DNA from: Sulfuritalea sp.
GTDB taxonomy: Bacteria; Pseudomonadota; Gammaproteobacteria; Burkholderiales; Rhodocyclaceae
Assembly: GCA_021738105.1 (NCBI GenBank)
Contig: JAIPCS010000121.1
Span: forward strand, 1 to 10,281
DNA length: 10,281 nucleotides
Direction: 5' to 3'
Shown piece after piece: positions 7,036-10,281 of the stretch (positions are counted from its first letter, which is position 1; each line of letters begins with the position of its first letter). The notes below the pieces were generated by a model. That model saw only the letters and a list, made by a program, of their open reading frames with translations. It was not told the DNA's origin and did no database searches. Position numbers and translations under genes: made by a program.

Positions 7036-7355
7036 CTACCGGTCAGCTCGCTTCGCTCGACGTTTGCCCATCGCTCCGAGCCGCTTGTTACGTTAAAAAT
7101 GAGGAAACTTCCTGATCCAATGCCTGTCGGATACCTAAGTTTGCATAAAACAATCCATGGCAACGGTTAAGGAAACAGCGATGCGTTTTTTGATCTCGAT
7201 GATATTCAGGATTCAGGACCAATAGTATGCTCATCAACTATTGTTTCCTGCTATTCTGAACATTGAGCAACATCTTCAGCTTCGAAAGCGGGTGTCACAA
7301 GACCACGCTGCAGCAATGAATGCCGTGCTCACCAGAACCCGGCAGGACACCGCAG

Positions 7356-7383
7356 CGCTCAGTGTGATTCGAGCGGTTTTTTT
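7356..7383 (+). terminator. Weak hairpin plus T-run just upstream of the FHA gene
   Basis: CGCTC at 7356-7360 pairs with GAGCG at 7371-7375 around a 10-nt loop, and seven T residues follow at 7377-7383. The form is that of an intrinsic terminator or attenuator, but the stem is only 5 bp, so efficiency would be low. It ends 10 nt before the FHA Shine-Dalgarno, so if real it would act on transcripts entering the FHA gene from upstream. Confidence 0.35.
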
Positions 7384-7393
7384 GACAGACGTC

Positions 7394-7399
7394 AGGAGG
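7394..7399 (+). promoter_or_regulatory. Strong Shine-Dalgarno fixing the GTG start of the FHA gene
   Basis: AGGAGG lies 7 nt before GTG at 7407. No ATG occurs in frame before the membrane segment, so this site decides the start. Confidence 0.85.
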
Positions 7400-7406
7400 T
7401 TCGTAA

Positions 7407-8150
7407 GTGCTTAAGCTTTTTATCTACTGGGGGCTGTTCGCCCTGGTTGCAGTCGGTATTGTGGTGACTCTGATACGCAATCGTGCCCGTCGGAACATTG
7501 AACTCGCCTATGCCCGGGAGCGCAGTGAAAAGCTCGCCGCACAGAATGCTAACCCTCTCCCAAACCAAAGCAAAGCCGCGAAAGCGAGTCCCGCGGCCCG
7601 TTCAGCACGCCCTGCCGCTTCCTCATCTGCCGCCGCTCCGGCAGCCGCCCCTGCCGCGGCGACGCCTCCTGTCGCACATCAGGACACCGCTACGTCCAGG
7701 ACTGAAAAAGCCGCGAGTGAAGAGCCGCCCGCTTTCGATCCCAATGCGACCCGGGTTTATTTTGGCGCATCGTCCGGATCATCGACATCCGGAGTGTCTT
7801 CGGTCGAAACGGAGCGTAACGAAACGATATTGACTTCAGCCAGCTCGGCCAGACTGATTTGTGTCGGTGGTCACCTGAAAGGCAAAAGTTTTCCGCTTTC
7901 CGTTGACGGCATCACAATTGGACGCGATCCAGGAAACCTTATCGCCATCGCCGATCCGCGGGTTTCCTCCCACCATGCCTGGGTGGGAATCGTTGACTCG
8001 AAAGCGGTATTGCGCGATCTGGGATCTACCAACGGCACCTTTCTGAATGCCCATATGGGCTCGCAGGTAGAGGAAGTCGTGCTCAGTCCCGGCGATACCA
8101 TTTTCTTCGGCGGTCACGGCGGCGATCAGTTCCGTTTCGTGGTGGATTGA
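7407..8150 (+). CDS. Membrane-anchored FHA-domain protein
   Basis: A 247-residue protein with three parts. Residues about 4-23 form one hydrophobic transmembrane segment (LFIYWGLFALVAVGIVVTLI) followed by RNRARR, which by the positive-inside rule places the rest in the cytoplasm. Residues about 55-105 are a low-complexity Ala/Pro/Ser linker. Residues about 148-247 are a forkhead-associated domain, which binds phosphothreonine peptides: GITIGRD at 168-174 (Arg173 is the phosphate-contact position), VSSHHAWV at 186-193 and DLGSTNGTFLN at 204-214. Between linker and domain lie DPNATRVYFG at 111-120 and ETERNETILTS at 134-144. Their threonines resemble the phosphorylated tails of small FHA proteins such as GarA, so self-binding or kinase regulation is possible but unproven. 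No Ser/Thr kinase or phosphatase is in the window. The start is GTG with AGGAGG 7 nt upstream. Confidence 0.9.
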   Translation: MLKLFIYWGLFALVAVGIVVTLIRNRARRNIELAYARERSEKLAAQNANPLPNQSKAAKASPAARSARPAASSSAAAPAAAPAAATPPVAHQDTATSRTEKAASEEPPAFDPNATRVYFGASSGSSTSGVSSVETERNETILTSASSARLICVGGHLKGKSFPLSVDGITIGRDPGNLIAIADPRVSSHHAWVGIVDSKAVLRDLGSTNGTFLNAHMGSQVEEVVLSPGDTIFFGGHGGDQFRFVVD

Positions 8151-8201
8151 AGATTTCCAGACCGTAGCCTTGCTCGTACGCAAACAGGGATCGAACTGAA
8201 C

Positions 8202-8234
8202 CCGCATCTTTGCGGCTGCTCACCCCCCAGCAGC
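8202..8234 (+). other. Tandem small hairpins after the FHA gene
   Basis: CCGCA/TGCGG (8202-8206 and 8211-8215, 4-nt loop) is followed at once by GCTGCT/AGCAGC (8215-8220 and 8229-8234, 8-nt loop). They share base 8215, so both cannot form fully. No T-run follows. They may help end or stabilise the FHA transcript, but this is weak. Confidence 0.3.
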
Positions 8235-8259
8235 TAGAATCGCCCCTCATTCATTTCTT

Positions 8260-8273
8260 GCCCCTGCCGGGGC
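8260..8273 (+). promoter_or_regulatory. Hairpin covering the only Shine-Dalgarno-like bases of the MFS gene
   Basis: GCCCC at 8260-8264 pairs with GGGGC at 8269-8273 around a 4-nt loop. The GGGG at 8269-8272 is the only purine run at ribosome-binding distance (7 nt) from the GTG at 8280. Folding would hide it and lower translation. This is seen in the sequence; a regulatory role is inference. Confidence 0.35.
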
Positions 8274-8279
8274 TCCAGT

Positions 8280-9479
8280 GTGTCCATTCGCAACGAAACT
8301 GATTGGCGCGCCGTGCTGGCCGCCGTACTCTGCGGTGTCGCGGTCGCCATGAATGTCGGCAAAGTGCCCATCTCGCTGCCCCCGTTGCGCGCCGAATTTG
8401 GTTTGTCGCTGCTATCGGCAGGCTGGCTTTCGTCCATGATAAACACGCTGGCAATGGTGACCGGTGTGTTCTTCGGACTGCTGGGAGACCGCTTCGGAGC
8501 ACTGCGCACCTGCCTGGCCGGCATGGTTGTGAGCATTCTCGGCGGCGCGCTGGGGCTGGCCGCAGGCACTGAACTGGCGCTGCTGATGTCCCGTTTTGCC
8601 GAAGGTGCGGGCGCGATGGCGGTCGCCGTATCCGCACCGGCACTGCTCAGCTCCGCCAGCGCCCCGGTCGATCGACGCTTTGCGCTCAGCGTCTGGAGCG
8701 CCTACATGCCTGCCGGTACCGGTCTGGCAATGCTCGTGGCGCCCGCAGTGATGCCCTTTTTCGGCTGGCGCGGAATCTGGTGGCTGACTCTGGCGGCTCT
8801 GTTGCTTTCGTCGATCGCGATTTATCGATTTCGCCCAGCCTATCGTTTGCCACCACCGACAGCTGCCATCGCCCATCCGCTGATTGCGGCCCGCGAGGCA
8901 CTGGCCCAAGCGGCCGTCTGGCTTCTGGCGTTTTCGATGGGTTGCTGGACCATCCAGTATTACGCGCTGGTTGTCTGGCTACCGACTTTTCTGAAAGAAC
9001 AACGGGGGTTTGGCTCACTGAGCGTGGCGCTCCTGTCCAGCCTGGTGGTACTGATCAACGTGCCGGGCAACCTGCTGGGCGGACGATTGCTGCAGCAGGG
9101 TGTTCAACGTGGCAAGCTGATTGCCGCGTCCAGCCTGGTTACCGGATTTTGCAGTGTGGGTATATTTCTCGATCCGCTGCCGGACATCCTGCGCTATGCC
9201 CTCTGCGTAATGCTGTCGTTCACCGGCGGTCTGATCGCGGCGGCCGTGCTTACCGCCTCCGCCAGTCTCGCCCGGACCCCCAGACAGGTCGGCACACTGC
9301 AAGGCCTGTTCATGCAAATCGGCAACCTGGGCGCTTTCGTCAGTCCGCCCTTGATCGCCGTGGTGGTCGCCGCCAACGGGCGGTGGAGCGACGCATGGGT
9401 GGTTACTGTCACCGCCGCATTCGTCGGCGGCGTTCTCGGGCTGATATTGCACCGGCTGGAACTCGGAGTCAGGCACTAA
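8280..9479 (+). CDS. MFS transporter, 12 transmembrane segments (CynX/NimT-like or related branch)
   Basis: A 399-residue, very hydrophobic protein with about twelve predicted membrane helices, at roughly 10-28, 43-65, 76-95, 100-122, 140-160, 165-183, 210-235, 245-262, 280-297, 303-326, 340-363 and 372-392. The loop after helix 2 carries GDRFGALRT (69-77), the major-facilitator motif A, and a polar central loop at about 184-209 separates the two six-helix halves. It would act as a secondary transporter in the inner membrane. The length is typical. The substrate cannot be inferred; the arrangement loosely recalls cyanate/nitroimidazole-type carriers, but that is a weak guess. The start is GTG at 8280, with no upstream in-frame alternative and only a poor, possibly hairpin-covered ribosome site. 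It lies 129 bp after the FHA gene on the same strand, with no evident functional link. Confidence 0.88.
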   Translation: MSIRNETDWRAVLAAVLCGVAVAMNVGKVPISLPPLRAEFGLSLLSAGWLSSMINTLAMVTGVFFGLLGDRFGALRTCLAGMVVSILGGALGLAAGTELALLMSRFAEGAGAMAVAVSAPALLSSASAPVDRRFALSVWSAYMPAGTGLAMLVAPAVMPFFGWRGIWWLTLAALLLSSIAIYRFRPAYRLPPPTAAIAHPLIAAREALAQAAVWLLAFSMGCWTIQYYALVVWLPTFLKEQRGFGSLSVALLSSLVVLINVPGNLLGGRLLQQGVQRGKLIAASSLVTGFCSVGIFLDPLPDILRYALCVMLSFTGGLIAAAVLTASASLARTPRQVGTLQGLFMQIGNLGAFVSPPLIAVVVAANGRWSDAWVVTVTAAFVGGVLGLILHRLELGVRH

Positions 9480-9485
9480 ACATCC

Positions 9486-9522
9486 GGCATCGGCGCCGAA
9501 CCGAAAGCGTCGGCTTTATGCC
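9486..9522 (+). terminator. Compound hairpin just after the MFS stop
   Basis: GGCAT (9486-9490) pairs with ATGCC (9518-9522), and inside it GCCGA (9495-9499) pairs with TCGGC (9510-9514), with a small internal loop. It starts 7 nt after the MFS stop. No T-run follows, so it may be a transcript-end stabiliser or a weak or factor-dependent terminator. Confidence 0.3.
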
Positions 9523-9640
9523 GCACAGCACACCTGAACGTGCCCATCAAAGGCAAGTGGCAGCACAAGCGCGTAAGATATCGGCCTTTTCCGTGATGGA
9601 CGTCCTCCGGCGATCATCCTGCCTCTACCGAGACGCCACC

Positions 9641-10281
9641 ATGCCCGAATCCATTGTTCCCCTGCTCTCCGCTGCACTCGATACACGCGCCGAACTGCTG
9701 TCGCGCCTCCACGCTGAACACACCGATGCCTACCGGCTGTTTCACGGCAGTGTCGAGGGCCTTCCGGGTCTCACCATAGACCGCTATGGCGATCTGTTGC
9801 TGGTGCAGTGCTTTCACAGTCCGCTGAGCGAGGAAACCCTGAACGAAGTCAACGGTTTCTATAGCGCCCGCTTGCCCGGTCTGGCGCTGGTTTATAACGA
9901 CCGCAGCCATGCCAACTCGCGTATCGGCAATCCTCTGCGGGGCGATCAGCTTGACGCGGCCATGGCGACACGCGAAGTGCATGAGATGGGCGTCAGCTAC
10001 CGCATCCAGGGACGCCACTCCGGTCAGGACCCCTGGCTGTTTCTTGATTTGCGCGCCGCCCGGCGTCGGGTCATGCAGGAGATCCCCGGGAAATCCTTGC
10101 TGAATCTGTTCGCCTACACCTGTGGCGTCGGCATTGCGGCCGCCAAAGCCGGGGCGCGCTTTGTGGTCAATGTGGATTTTGCTGACTCCAGCATTCTGGT
10201 CGGCAAGGAGAATGCGCGGCTGAACGAATTGTCCGTGCGTCCGCGTTTCGTCAAGAGTGACGCGTTCGCGGCCATGCGCCA
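9641..10281 (+). CDS. Class I SAM-dependent RNA methyltransferase, RlmI/RlmK-like, 3' end outside window
   Basis: Partial gene open to the right edge: 213 complete codons with no stop. Seen directly: the entry strands FHGSVEGLPGLTIDRYGDLL at about 46-65, a SAM-family 'FLDLRAARR' block at 134-142, the SAM-binding motif I LLNLFAYTCGVGIAAAKAGA at 153-172, and an acidic residue closing strand 2 (Asp179 in VNVDFADSS), then KENARLNEL. These match the methyltransferase family that includes the 23S rRNA cytosine methyltransferase RlmI and the RlmK half of RlmKL, which modify rRNA in the cytoplasm. Unlike E. coli RlmI there is no N-terminal PUA domain: the conserved LPGL.IDRYGD block comes within the first 65 residues. 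The exact target base is therefore not assigned. ATG at 9641 is the best start, although its Shine-Dalgarno is weak; the 161-bp gap before it shows no firm promoter. Confidence 0.85.
   Translation, partial: MPESIVPLLSAALDTRAELLSRLHAEHTDAYRLFHGSVEGLPGLTIDRYGDLLLVQCFHSPLSEETLNEVNGFYSARLPGLALVYNDRSHANSRIGNPLRGDQLDAAMATREVHEMGVSYRIQGRHSGQDPWLFLDLRAARRRVMQEIPGKSLLNLFAYTCGVGIAAAKAGARFVVNVDFADSSILVGKENARLNELSVRPRFVKSDAFAAMR

Larger units (their letters stand above)
6957..7406. other. 450-bp intergenic region with repeats, structure and no firm gene
   Basis: This gap between truC and the FHA gene holds no gene I can support. In order: a 17-bp perfect tandem duplication (6970-7003), a C-run/G-quadruplex tract with a GC hairpin (7004-7035), a GC-rich stretch containing CTCGCTTCGCTCG (about 7046-7058), and from about 7085 to 7265 a clearly more AT-rich segment. 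In the AT-rich part are two 7-bp copies of ATTCAGG (7204-7217) and an inverted repeat CAATAGT/ACTATTG (7220-7226, 7237-7243). A 14-codon ORF at 7181-7225 has AAGGA 7 nt upstream. A 32-codon ORF at 7316-7414 has no Shine-Dalgarno and overlaps the FHA start. The abrupt fall in GC suggests a promoter/regulatory region, a decayed gene, or a small RNA. I found no -35/-10 pair good enough to annotate. Confidence 0.6.

Noticed and set aside
7316..7414. 32-codon ORF overlapping the FHA start
   Set aside because: No Shine-Dalgarno, no similarity seen, and it runs through the hairpin/T-run and the FHA ribosome site; most likely chance.

Overview
The window is GC-rich, densely coded chromosomal DNA with short intergenic gaps. 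Its gene families (TesB-type thioesterase, TruC, DUF2461, TPR-CHAT lipoprotein, FHA membrane protein, RlmI/RlmK-like methyltransferase) and a dispersed CCACAGAGGACACAG-type inverted repeat suggest a Pseudomonadota genome, most likely a betaproteobacterium. That assignment is an inference from gene families and repeat style; there is no rRNA or other taxonomic marker. I see no tRNA, CRISPR array, IS element or phage gene.

Layout. At 1-2664 (+) are the 3' part of an acyl-CoA thioesterase, a zinc-dependent NAD(P)+ alcohol dehydrogenase and a TTG-started alpha/beta hydrolase. A 35-bp-arm inverted repeat separates the thioesterase from the dehydrogenase. The dehydrogenase and hydrolase, 28 bp apart, look co-transcribed, and the group fits fatty acyl, alcohol or ester catabolism. 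At 2661-5204 (-) is one large gene for a lipoprotein with TPR-like helices and a C-terminal CHAT caspase-like protease domain carrying an intact His/Cys dyad. Its stop codon overlaps the hydrolase stop by 4 bp, tail to tail. At 5460-6956 (+) a DUF2461 protein is followed by the tRNA pseudouridine-65 synthase TruC.

A 450-bp non-coding stretch (6957-7406) follows. It holds a perfect 17-bp tandem duplication, a minus-strand G-quadruplex motif fused to a GC hairpin, an AT-richer segment with tiny candidate ORFs, and a weak hairpin with a T-run. At 7407-9479 (+) are a membrane-anchored FHA-domain protein (GTG start, strong Shine-Dalgarno) and a 12-TM MFS transporter (GTG start next to a small hairpin). 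From 9641 to the window end (+) is the 5' part of a SAM-dependent RNA methyltransferase related to RlmI/RlmK, lacking the N-terminal PUA domain of RlmI.

Most of the window is ordinary housekeeping and catabolic coding. The less ordinary items are the lipid-anchored TPR-CHAT protease, the FHA protein with possible phospho-threonine motifs but no kinase in view, and the repeat-rich intergenic regions. I do not see convincing evidence for a wholly new multi-gene system.
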